NCBI RefSeq assembly: GCF_003464165.1
Contig: NZ_QSEK01000009.1
Location: 1 to 64,000 of the forward strand
Source: Eubacterium sp. AM49-13BH
GTDB lineage: Bacteria > Bacillota > Clostridia > Lachnospirales > Lachnospiraceae
Direction: 5' to 3'
DNA length: 64,000 nucleotides
Numbering within the stretch: the stretch's first letter is position 1; every line of letters starts with the position of its first letter. The notes beneath the pieces are model-generated. The model ran no database searches, was not told the origin of the DNA, and saw nothing but the letters and a program-made list of their open reading frames with translations. Shown here one piece after another: positions 53,216-62,324 of the stretch. A program made the translations under genes and the position numbers.

Positions 53216-56200
53216 TACTCGTTACTCTCCTTTTTCTTCTTTTTGTGTGCAACAACAGAAGTTACAGCGATACCGACAGCAGAAAGTCCGGCAAGGACAT
53301 ACCAAAGTTTCATATTGGTATCATCTCCTGTTTTCGGAGTATCTCTTAACTCATTGTGCATTTTTACAACGGCTGTTTCATCAAGTTTGATAGTAACATT
53401 CTGGTCGGCAGGTGTGATATATGCGGCAGACGCATTGTTTGCCACTTCTGATACGGTATATTCGCCAATACGAAGTCCCTCAATCACGATTTCGCCGTTC
53501 TTATCTGTTTCAAATGTCATATCATAACCGTTTGCTCCGGTTACTCTGAACGCAAAACCTTTAACCTTACCATCTGAAGATGTCTTGACGATTTTCAGTG
53601 TTCCACGCATAGCTTCATTGATAAATCCAACACCAGCCTTATTCTCAACGGAATAAGTTGTTTCGTCTTTCTCAATGAAAACAGAGTATTCTCCCTTATC
53701 AAGCAGGAAGCCCTCTGGTGCTTTTGTTTCACGGACAATATATTTTCCGTAAAGAAGCTCTTTCATCTCATAAATTCCGGTTTCGGTTTCTTCAAGATTT
53801 CCGATAAGTTCATCGCCATCATCAATCTTTCCGTTCTCATTGGTGTCCTTATATACCTCAAAGGTTGCACCCGTAAGTTTGTTATCTGGATATTCAGCGT
53901 CCATCTTCGTGAGTCTGATATTGCCGTGAACATACTCATTGACAATCTCAATTTCAACTACCTGCTCGGCTTTGCTGATATTGACCTCATACGCTTTTTC
54001 ATCAAGAACAAATCCCTTTGGCTGCTCGATTTCTCTTACAATCCATTTGCCATAAGGAACTTTTGCAAAAGAAAAACTACCGTCTTTTGCAGAGGTAGTC
54101 GTCATAAGTGCAGTATCCTTTGTAAATTCTGTTTCTTCGGCTTTGAAGATACCGATAACAGCACCCTCAAGTGCTGCTCCATTCTCGTCAATCTTCTTAC
54201 CTGATACAGAACCATAGATAAGTTCATTCTTGATTTCTTTTCCGTCATTCACTTTGATTTCAACCGTTGCGGTATCCTGACCTGCGTATTCAAATACAAC
54301 CGGATACTTCGTATCAGAGAGAATATAATGCTCATCGGTTGCAATCTCTTTGACATAGTATTTGCCAAACGGAAGGTCTGACTTCATAACAGCAGTTCCA
54401 TTTTCATTTACGCTGATAATCTCAATCAGTCCATCAGCCGGAATAACGGTACCGCTTGCAGATACAATATCTTCTGCGGCATAAAGACCAAAGCTGATAT
54501 TTTTGATTTCTCCGTTGTCGCCAATACCAAATGTCTTATCCTTTTCAATGGCTTTTGCAAGGCTTACCTGAACTTTCTGTCTTTCGTTATAGAATGATGT
54601 GGAAGTTTCGGTAACAGAGATATTCTGACCTGCATAAGTAAGCTCAACCGTATGTGTTTCGCCACTGATTACCATTCCATAAGGTGCGGTAATTTCCTTG
54701 ACCTCGTATTTTCCGAGATAAAGTTCTTCGCTCTTAACAAATCCATCGGAGCTTGTTGTGATAGTATCTACCACTTCGCCCTTTGAATAGCGGAGTGTAC
54801 CGTCCGGTGTACTAATATCTTCCGCAGCACGGACTTCATAAACTGCACCCTCAAGTCCTGCCACTTCATAAACAGGCTGATAAATAACATCACTGTCCTC
54901 AGAACCACTTACATTGACACCACTAAATACTTCTCCGGTCTTTTCAACCGTGATAGTACCTTTCTGTGCCATATTCGGCTTATTGACTTTCACAACAGTT
55001 ACGCCGCCTTCCTCTGTGGAATTTTCTTCGGTAATATCAAAATATACCGGAGTATCATCAAGTACATATCCGTATGGAGCTTGTACCTCTACGATGGAAT
55101 ATCCCTTGCCGTAATCTAATTTCTCAGGTGTTACAAGAGAACCATTTGCGTCGGTATAGAACACATCAATCGTGGTCGGTGTCGGATAAGTAAAGGTCAT
55201 TTTGACCTGATTGCCCTGTGGGTCGTAAATCTTAAATCCTGCTCCTGCATACGGAATACTCTTTCCGCTTTCTGCGTCCACCTTGACTACATTGACAAAG
55301 CTCTCGAAGTTACGGTTATTGATGAGATAACGATAAGTCTGTGCGTTCTGTGAAATGAACACATCAAAATCATCCATCATCTCTCTGCCTTCCCAACCAG
55401 AAGTCTGGTGTACGGTATAAATACCATACGGCATATCTTTTGTCTGACCGAAGCCATTTTCATCGCAAACAATGGTATCTCTCTCGTCTTTATTGGCTGC
55501 GTCATAGCTTCCGGCAGATTTCAGGTAAATCTCAAAGGAAGCACCCTTTTCAGGTGTTTCAATCTTTGTTTCTCCGTCATCGGTATGTTTGATGATAGCC
55601 ACATTGCCTTTGATTACCTGCTCGGTTACATCATTGGAAGTAAGGTTGTGTTCCACCTCATAAAGTTTCGGGTCTGCACCTACTTCATGGATAGTCTTAT
55701 CAAGCAAATATCCCTCTGACGGTGTAATTTCTCGGATTGTCCAGTCGGTATCACAAACATATTCTTTAGTAGTGAACTGACCGTTTTCATCAGTAACATA
55801 CTTATCTACAAGCGTTTCGCCCTTATAGATACCATAAACTGCTCCCGAAAGTTTGGCATTGCCTGTGCTTCGCCTTTCTCAGCGTCGCTCTTTGTTACTG
55901 TTACAGTAAATTTCTTCAAAATGTTATTGAAGTTTCTTGTGGTTACTTCTTTCCACTTCACTGGTGCAGTCTGATTTTTCGGTACAACATAACGGATAGC
56001 TGTGTCCACTTCTTCAAGAGTATATGGTTCAGAACCACTGATAAGCACATCTTTGAAAGTTGCCACACCGTTTTTGTCTGTAACTGCATACTGGTCAACA
56101 GCAGCACCGGAAAGAGAAGTACCGAAAAGATGGAACTTCATACCTTCAACAAGGTTATCTTCTGAGGACTTCACTACCTGAAGGTCGCCACGCTTCAATT

Positions 56201-57464
56201 TGTTATTAAAATTGACCTTTGCAACCTGTCCTGCTACAACAGTAACTCTATGTGTTTCCTGCGGCTCGTACTTATCGTATGCCTGCTCGGTTACAGTATA
56301 GATACCCGGCATAAGGTTATCAATCTGGAACTTACCGCCATTGGCTGTTGTAACCGTCTGATTGATACCGTTTCCGGTAATCGTGAAGTTAATACCGTCA
56401 ACCTTGCCGTCCTCACTGGTCTTTACAATCTGACAAGAACCATAGCTGACTTTCATCTTCACATAACCGTTGATACTGTCGCTTACTTCCTGAGCATAGC
56501 TGACAACATCCTGCACACTGGAATTCTGACCGTGTTTGCCCTCTGACCATACAACCACACCTCTGCGGACTGCATTTTTCTTGGTTGCGGTAATGGTAAA
56601 TTCCTTACTCGGTGCTGTATCCATAGAAACCGTAAGTTTGTTACCATTCACTGAAAAGCTCACTCCACTGATGCTTGCCTTGAAATTATATTTGGACAGC
56701 ACATTATTGGAATCTGTCAGAGTAGTTGTGTACTTGCTTCCGTTCCACTCAAGTTCTATTGTCTTTGCCGAACCGGATGATTTATTACAAAAACTCGGTA
56801 TGGTCGCATGGTTCTGTACACTCTGCACCATACTGTTGTAATAACTGAAAATCTTATTGCGAAGCGGATGCTTTGCATTGATGACATCTTTCACATTGCT
56901 GCAACCACTGGCTGCTACATGATTGAAGTTCACATCACGCTCTCCGATAACAGTTTCCCAGATAAGAAGCTGTGTGGCATAAGCCTGTGCAATGCTGTTT
57001 GCTGCTGCTTCATTCTGTGACCTCCAAGATGTCGAGATTGTCCCACGATAGCCATACTGTAAAATACGACCAACGAAAAGACGGATTTCATCTCCGGAAA
57101 TAACCCCGTTGGATGCAAGGTTATTAAAATAATTTTCGTCATACTTATTCATTGTCTGACCGACCTTGAGCGAAATTCCAGGCTCAATACAATAAGCAAC
57201 ATTGCCTGAGTATGAGCCAATAGCCTTAAGATTGGTAAAATTGGAACGTCCGGTATGCCAACCATTTTTCAAGGTCAAATTGCTGTGTCCCCATACCCCA
57301 TCGTAATTAGCATCGCCATCACGAGGGAAATCGACCATATAAACATCGGCTTTTTCTCCCGAAGCAGCATATGCTGTTGTCGAGCCAATGCCTGCAAAAG
57401 TGGTCACACACATAAGGGTCGCCAAGAAAAGCGACGTGACTCTTTTGAATTTTGACTTTATCAT
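53215..57464 (-). pseudogene. Thioester/CnaB surface adhesin, frameshifted
   Basis: 1,416 residues if one G is added near 55862; as written it splits at residue about 530. Start at 57464 (AGGAGG upstream). Signal peptide (about 1-35), a thioester domain (AYCIEPG with the partner YATQLLIWE), about ten CnaB isopeptide repeats with E-boxes (YIVRETKAPEGF, WIVREIEQPKGF, YEVKEITAPYGM), then TPKTG, a hydrophobic helix and KKKKK for sorting. Thioester adhesins of this design bind host or other surfaces covalently. Sortase B in the same ICE may anchor it. The shift may be an error or a phase-off state. Confidence 0.85.
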
Positions 57465-57747
57465 TGCGTTTCCTCCTGTAAAAATTGAAAACACACCGTA
57501 TCTCTACGATGTGCCTTTGTGGATTTTCTCTTACGACAAGATTTACCTGCCGAAAAACAAATGCGGATTTTCGTTAATTTTTCATTTTATCATACACCTC
57601 CAGTCCGTTCATACTGTGCGATTCCCCCTTAGAGATAGACATATACTTTGAGATAGTTATATTCAAGTGAGATAGTATATATCATTTTCGGTAGGTAAAA
57701 ATATAACTAAGGGGTTAGAGTGTGAGAAAGGGGAACTGTAAAACAGG

Positions 57748-58695
57748 CTATCTGCTGTCACGTTCTGCACGATTACGCAAGAACTTGTTGTAATGCTCCA
57801 ATGCCTTGCAGACAAAATCCTCCGTCTGACTGACGGGAATGTTTTTCGGAATAAGCTGTCTTACTCTGTCGCCCCTCAACACGATTTTTTCCTTTTGGTT
57901 CGGCTTTTCCTCAGACATAACAGCGTGGATTGCTTCGGTTGTAAGGTTGCCCTCGTTGAATAACTTTCGCATACGGATTGTCTGGTCGTGTGACGGGGTA
58001 GCGTCATTCAGGTCGATTTCGTCAACCACATCACGCTGGCAATCTTCATCAAGGTAGGAAAGCTCTACGGCAGGACGCATTTTAATACGCCCCTCGTCAA
58101 CAAATTCAAGCAGCTCGGGAACAAGGTTTGTCAGGCGGACATAACGCTGTATTTGTGTGTTACTGTCCTGACTCTCAGAAGCTAAAATCTCTCTTGATTT
58201 ACCCACAATAGAATTGTGTCCCACTGGGACTCCATTTTCTTTGCTCGGTCTGCCTGCTTGCCTTTTCATTGCTTCTAAACGCATTTTATAGGCAAAGGCT
58301 TTTTCACTCGGCAATATCTCTGACCTTTGGAAATTACTCTCAACCATTAAAATGGTCGCTTCATCTCTGTTCAGGTCTACAATCTCACTTCTCAGTGTTT
58401 CAAATCCTGCCAGTTCACAAGCTCGCTTTCGTCTGTGTCCTGAAACAAGTTCGTATCTGCCGTCCTCTTTCTGCCTTACCGTTGCCGGAGTAATAACCCC
58501 TCTTTCCTTGACACTCTCCACAAGCTGCATCATATCTTCATCGTCTCTGACCTTAAACGGATGGTCGGGAAAATCATCAATCAGCTCCAATGGAATATCT
58601 CGGATTTTTGAAAGCTGTTCTTCATCTCGCTGTGCCTGCGTGGTAAATAAATCATCGAGCTTCGTGAGAGTGAAGTCGCTCTTTCTTCCTGCCAT
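57748..58695 (-). CDS. parB: ParB/Spo0J-like partition protein
   Basis: 315 residues. ParB N-domain (about 35-125) with box II GHRRKRACELAG, then a helix-turn-helix (about 150-230). A RepB-like start (MAGRKSDFTLTKLDDLF) is shared by ICE ParB proteins. It overlaps parA by 44 nt, with AAAGGAGGTG before its ATG. With ParA it may keep the excised circle during cell division or assist relaxosome loading. Confidence 0.92.
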   Translation of the reverse strand: MAGRKSDFTLTKLDDLFTTQAQRDEEQLSKIRDIPLELIDDFPDHPFKVRDDEDMMQLVESVKERGVITPATVRQKEDGRYELVSGHRRKRACELAGFETLRSEIVDLNRDEATILMVESNFQRSEILPSEKAFAYKMRLEAMKRQAGRPSKENGVPVGHNSIVGKSREILASESQDSNTQIQRYVRLTNLVPELLEFVDEGRIKMRPAVELSYLDEDCQRDVVDEIDLNDATPSHDQTIRMRKLFNEGNLTTEAIHAVMSEEKPNQKEKIVLRGDRVRQLIPKNIPVSQTEDFVCKALEHYNKFLRNRAERDSR

Positions 58696-59476
58696 CGGCT
58701 AACACCTCCTTTGTAAATTCAGCGTATGCCTTAGACACTGTGCTGTTTGGCTCATAAGCATAAATGCTCTTGCCTTTGGAAGAAGTTTCAGCGGCTTTTA
58801 CGGCAATCGGGATTTGTGTTCGATACATCCTTATCTGATTACCGAAGTTTGCCCTGAGTGCTTCCACCGTACTCTTTGCAAGGTTTGTTCGGCTATCCAC
58901 CAAAGTAAGCAGCATACCATCTATCTTAATATCCGGATTGATATACTTCTTTACTTTTGAAATTGTCTGCACAAGCTGTGTCATACCCTTTGCAGGCAAA
59001 TACTGAGCCTGAACCGGAATGATAACACTGTCTGCCGCCGATAAAGCATTGAGAGTAACCATACCAAGCGAAGGCATACAGTCTATAATTACATAATCAT
59101 ATCTGTTCTTCACTTGACTCAGATAGTTCTTGAGTGTAGTTTCTCTGCTCATTGCGTTCATAAGGTTAAATTCCATTGCTGAAAGCTCAAGGTTTGCCGG
59201 AACAAGGTCAACACCTTCTTCGTGGTGCAGGATACCAACCATAGGGTCTGTCATCGTTTCATTGATTACATCTGTGAGTTTCGTTGCAAGCGTGATACCC
59301 AAGCCGTCTGTATCCTGCCAACCAAGACAAGTCGTTAAATCTCCCTGCGGGTCTGCGTCTATGAGCAATACTTTCTTGCCCTGCATTGCAAGCCCGACTC
59401 CGAGATTAACTGTTGTGGTGGTTTTTCCGACTCCGCCTTTCTGGTTACATACGGAAATCGTTTTGCAGTTTGACAC
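58652..59476 (-). CDS. parA: ParA/Soj-like partition ATPase
   Basis: 274 residues from the GTG at 59476; AAAGGAGG lies nine bases before, while a frame to 59512 starts inside the leader hairpin. Deviant Walker A KGGVGKTT (about 10-17), DADPQGDLT, and DCMPSLG for the second motif. ParA dimers position DNA with ParB. It has a long leader (59477-60012). Confidence 0.92.
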   Translation of the reverse strand: MSNCKTISVCNQKGGVGKTTTTVNLGVGLAMQGKKVLLIDADPQGDLTTCLGWQDTDGLGITLATKLTDVINETMTDPMVGILHHEEGVDLVPANLELSAMEFNLMNAMSRETTLKNYLSQVKNRYDYVIIDCMPSLGMVTLNALSAADSVIIPVQAQYLPAKGMTQLVQTISKVKKYINPDIKIDGMLLTLVDSRTNLAKSTVEALRANFGNQIRMYRTQIPIAVKAAETSSKGKSIYAYEPNSTVSKAYAEFTKEVLADGRKKERLHSHEAR

Positions 59477-59503
59477 TTCTTTTTGCCCTCCTTTCTGAAA
59501 ATT

Positions 59504-59733
59504 CATAGCCACCGCATTATGGCTATGTACCTGACCGACTCATTTCCTAATCGGTCATAGCAATATTTGTTCTCAACACCCCTTGCCGAGCAAAATGCTT
59601 ATGGGAAGTCACTAAGGAACAGACTGCTTATCTGTATCATAGGATTCTAACCTCTGCCGGGTACTCCGCCAGCTCCGTAGAGAAGTATCATTATCATTCT
59701 GACTGTCATCGCCATATCAGGGGCAACCTGATA
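59504..59733 (-). promoter_or_regulatory. Structured leader of parA
   Basis: Between parA and the next terminator there are 490 bp without a gene. The stretch has several hairpins: CATAGCC/GGCTATG (59504-59510, 59521-59527) next to the ribosome-binding site, GACCGA/TCGGTC (59533-59538, 59551-59556) and TATCAGG/CCTGATA (59715-59721, 59727-59733). It looks like a structured 5' leader or a small RNA. I cannot name the motif. Confidence 0.5.
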
Positions 59734-59863
59734 CTCATAGCCGGAGTTCTCGCTATTCTGAAATACAGAAATCACGGCGTACCTGCTAAAGTGGCTATCA
59801 TCAGAAATAAAGTCTTAGTGAATGACTTATTCAATTTTCAAGCGAAAAGGCTTCCGTTTTTGC

Positions 59864-59924
59864 TATCCGGAATGAACCCCTTCACTCATTTGGACAAAGG
59901 GGTATGAAATGCACACCCAAAATC
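59864..59924 (-). repeat. Intergenic element, copy 2
   Basis: 61 nt identical to 11497-11561 apart from a 4-nt gap. The hairpin arms CCCCTT/AAAGGGG are kept. On the minus strand it lies just past a terminator and before the parA leader, so it is at the head of the par/transfer operon. Confidence 0.75.
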
Positions 59925-59972
59925 TCCGCTTTTCCAAAAATATTTCAAAAAAATTTTTGGAAATTAAAAAAA

Positions 59973-60002
59973 GCCGCCTGCTCCGGTTAGGAAACAGACG
60001 GC
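59973..60002 (-). terminator. Terminator of the small-protein gene at 60013
   Basis: GCCGCCTG (59973-59980) pairs with CAGACGGC (59995-60002), followed by TTTTTTT on the minus strand. Confidence 0.85.
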
Positions 60003-60012
60003 AAAACACGTT

Positions 60013-60192
60013 CTAAATGTATTCAATTTTCAATTTCTTTTTCTTTGCTTCAAGCACTTTGCAGAGGACATCATCTACTGCATCGGTGTATCGTCCCTGA
60101 GCTGCTAAATTGTTCTTCAGTTCAATGAGCGATTGTATCACTCGGCTTCGTTCTTCTTCATTTAAGTATAGATGATAGGTTTTCTCTCTCAT
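60013..60192 (-). CDS. Small ICE protein, paralogue of 39744-39947
   Basis: 59 residues from the ATG at 60192, which overlaps the preceding gene's stop as ATGA, with GGAGGGA upstream. KTYHLYLNEEERSRVIQSL and DAVDDVLCKVLEAKKKKLKI match the 67-residue protein at 39744. The duplication within one element suggests two related small partners for different complexes. Confidence 0.65.
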   Translation of the reverse strand: MREKTYHLYLNEEERSRVIQSLIELKNNLAAQGRYTDAVDDVLCKVLEAKKKKLKIEYI

Positions 60193-61580
60193 TGGCTGTC
60201 CCTCCATCTTTCAAATGTATTTTTGATTATCTCCACATCTTCCTCTGTATCAGAAGAAATAAATATATGTACGCTCTGAAAAGCTTTCTTTAAATTATTG
60301 GCATAATCCAGTTCTGTGCCTTTCATCGGCAGCTTAATCAGCCTTATCCCTCGTTGCTTACACATATAGGCTTTCATTATTTCTATATTCTCGTCAGCAC
60401 TTCCCGACTCAATAGCCAACTTTTCTGAAGGTATGTATGTTTCAAGCGGAACTCCAAGCAATCGGTCAGAACCAAGTTCTGCTTTCAAACCTTTCCTATT
60501 AGAATAATAGCTGACCGCCAAAGCAGGAAACAATGACAAATACTCCTGCTCACAAATTCGGCAGCCTTTCTTCAATATCGTTCTTTCATTTATCTTCATA
60601 CTCCACGAATGACCGTGTCTGCATTTCCACCACGCTCTTTTTGCCGAAGTTCGTGATACCTCTGTAGGTTTCAGTTTATTCTGTTCATAATCCCATTCGC
60701 TAAGAAGCTGACCGTCTGTTGTCGCCAAATCATTATATCCGGCAAGTACTTCTCTCTCTGCACAAACGGGGCATACCGTACCTTTCACACGGGCATTGAT
60801 AACAGATTTCCACTCGTTACCGCATTTACTGCATCTCCACCAGACATTTTTCCTCGACTTTGCATTTACTTCATCAGGCTTCAATGGCAAGTTCTTCTCC
60901 GACCACTCCGAAGCAATTTCAGGGTGTGTTGTCTGCAAATCGTTAAACCCTTTCAGGAATATGTACCCACTGCAATACGGGCATTTACTCCCACCGGAAC
61001 GGGTAGAAATAAGGGTGTTCCACTCTCTGCCACAGTCCTTACACTTCCACCAAGCCTTACGATTGGCAAAGACCGTAACCTGAGTTGGAAGTGTCGGACA
61101 ATTTCTGTCCGACCACTCGGCTGCTATATCCGGCAGAAGTGTTGCAAGGTCATTAAAGCCTGCCAACACTTTATTATGGGAGCAGTACGGGCAACCCGTT
61201 TTATTTATTGTCCTGCTCTTAACGGCAGCTTCCCATTCGTGTCCCTTTTCACATCTCCATATCACTTTCTTATGAGAACCAATAGAAACTTCTGTCGGTT
61301 TTATCTTATTCTTTTTCGACCACTGCTTTACCAGTAGCGGCTCTAATGTCGCCAAATCGTTAATCCCTGCAATCACTCTCGCACCGGAACATATCGGGCA
61401 TTTTTCTCCATTAGAACGAGCCTTAACGCTTGTCTGCCATTCGTGACCGCAAGCACCTCTCCACCATACTTTTTTATTTGAACCGAAAGTAATCTCATCA
61501 GGTTTAAGCGGTAAGTTCTTCTCTGACCACTCAGGAACAAGTTCCGGGCGTACTTCTGCTAAACTGTTATTCATAGCCAA
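60189..61580 (-). CDS. Five-repeat treble-clef (DUF4379-like) protein with nuclease-like end
   Basis: 463 residues from a TTG at 61580, with AAGGAGG seven bases upstream. Five repeats of about 68 residues each carry W-x-(E/K)-K-N, KPxE(V/I), a WWR/KCxxCGHEW knuckle and CPxC, typical of DUF4379 treble-clef zinc fingers. The end (about 340-463; LETYIPSEKLAIESGSADENIE then RGIRLIKLPMKG) looks like a Vsr/PD-(D/E)xK fold. Such proteins are widespread in ICEs and phages; a DNA-binding nuclease is a reasonable guess. Confidence 0.75.
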   Translation of the reverse strand: MAMNNSLAEVRPELVPEWSEKNLPLKPDEITFGSNKKVWWRGACGHEWQTSVKARSNGEKCPICSGARVIAGINDLATLEPLLVKQWSKKNKIKPTEVSIGSHKKVIWRCEKGHEWEAAVKSRTINKTGCPYCSHNKVLAGFNDLATLLPDIAAEWSDRNCPTLPTQVTVFANRKAWWKCKDCGREWNTLISTRSGGSKCPYCSGYIFLKGFNDLQTTHPEIASEWSEKNLPLKPDEVNAKSRKNVWWRCSKCGNEWKSVINARVKGTVCPVCAEREVLAGYNDLATTDGQLLSEWDYEQNKLKPTEVSRTSAKRAWWKCRHGHSWSMKINERTILKKGCRICEQEYLSLFPALAVSYYSNRKGLKAELGSDRLLGVPLETYIPSEKLAIESGSADENIEIMKAYMCKQRGIRLIKLPMKGTELDYANNLKKAFQSVHIFISSDTEEDVEIIKNTFERWRDSQ

Positions 61581-61660
61581 ACCTCAACCTCCTTGTGCTT
61601 AGAGTATATGAAGTTTTAGCTTTATCTTGTAGTTTGCGAATATCCGTATAAATAGAAAAA

Positions 61661-61697
61661 GCCCTTTGAGAAAAGGATTTCTCCTCTCTCAAAGGGC
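61661..61697 (-). terminator. Terminator of the EF-Tu domain II-like gene
   Basis: GCCCTTTGAGA (61661-61671) pairs with TCTCAAAGGGC (61687-61697); TTTTTC follows on the minus strand. Confidence 0.85.
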
Positions 61698-61721
61698 AAA
61701 TTGACAAACTTGAATTTGTAA

Positions 61722-62099
61722 TTACATTCCATACATATTGGCATTCTTTACAAGTACTTTATCACCCTTTTCTAATTGTTCCTTGGAAATTCCTCGTAAC
61801 CCAAGTCCAACATGCTCTGTTTTATATCCACAACCATTTGCTTTTCGTTCTTTTGTATGTACATCGACAGTAGTAATTCTGGTTTCTAAGATATCTCCAT
61901 TTGCTTTATAAATACATGCATTTTCCCCTTCTCTGCACATCCCTGTTAATATGTTTCCTGTGGCAACTGTTCCAACTCCCATAATTGTAAATATATCATC
62001 AATAATCAATTCAAAATCTTCTTTTAAACACGATGGAACATCTAATCTGCTCATGTATTCTGTTTCTCGTTCTTTTTTGCTTTTACCAAATAATCCCAT
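61722..62099 (-). CDS. Free-standing EF-Tu domain II-like protein
   Basis: 125 residues. FTIMGVGTVATGNILTG, then CREGENACIY, and VGLGLRGISKEQLEKGD line up with the beta barrel of EF-Tu domain II, without the GTPase domain. The N-terminal 40 residues (GKSKKERETEYMSRLDVPS) are separate. In EF-Tu, domain II holds the aminoacyl end of tRNA. Here the gene is next to the replaced lysS end at the element's right border. Its role is unknown; it may bind tRNA or another RNA. Confidence 0.65.
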   Translation of the reverse strand: MGLFGKSKKERETEYMSRLDVPSCLKEDFELIIDDIFTIMGVGTVATGNILTGMCREGENACIYKANGDILETRITTVDVHTKERKANGCGYKTEHVGLGLRGISKEQLEKGDKVLVKNANMYGM

Positions 62100-62150
62100 G
62101 GTATTCCTCCTTTAAAACTTCCGATTTGTATTTCTGTTTGTTTTAAAAAT

Positions 62151-62174
62151 GGGCAATCCCGATTGGAATTGCCC
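62151..62174 (-). terminator. Terminator of lysS, carried by the ICE
   Basis: GGGCAAT (62151-62157) pairs with ATTGCCC (62168-62174), followed by CATTTTTAAAA on the minus strand. It is 150 nt past the lysS stop, so the element brings its own transcription end. Confidence 0.75.
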
Positions 62175-62229
62175 ACTCTTTGTACTAATTATGCGATTTT
62201 TTCTTGCTTGCACCGATTTCTGCATCAAT

Positions 62230-62322
62230 TGATGTAAGTTTGATGTAAATCGCTGTTTTTTTAGTTTTTTATCAAATGAAGTACGTCCCGTCTATTTGGT
62301 AAAACGGTACATCTTTACATCA
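62230..62322. promoter_or_regulatory. Right-end arm-type integrase sites (candidate)
   Basis: TGATGTAA at 62230-62237 and 62241-62248, and its reverse TTACATCA at 62315-62322 beside the lysS stop. These match the copies at 8683-8710 near the other end. Confidence 0.6.
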
Positions 62323-62324
62323 TC

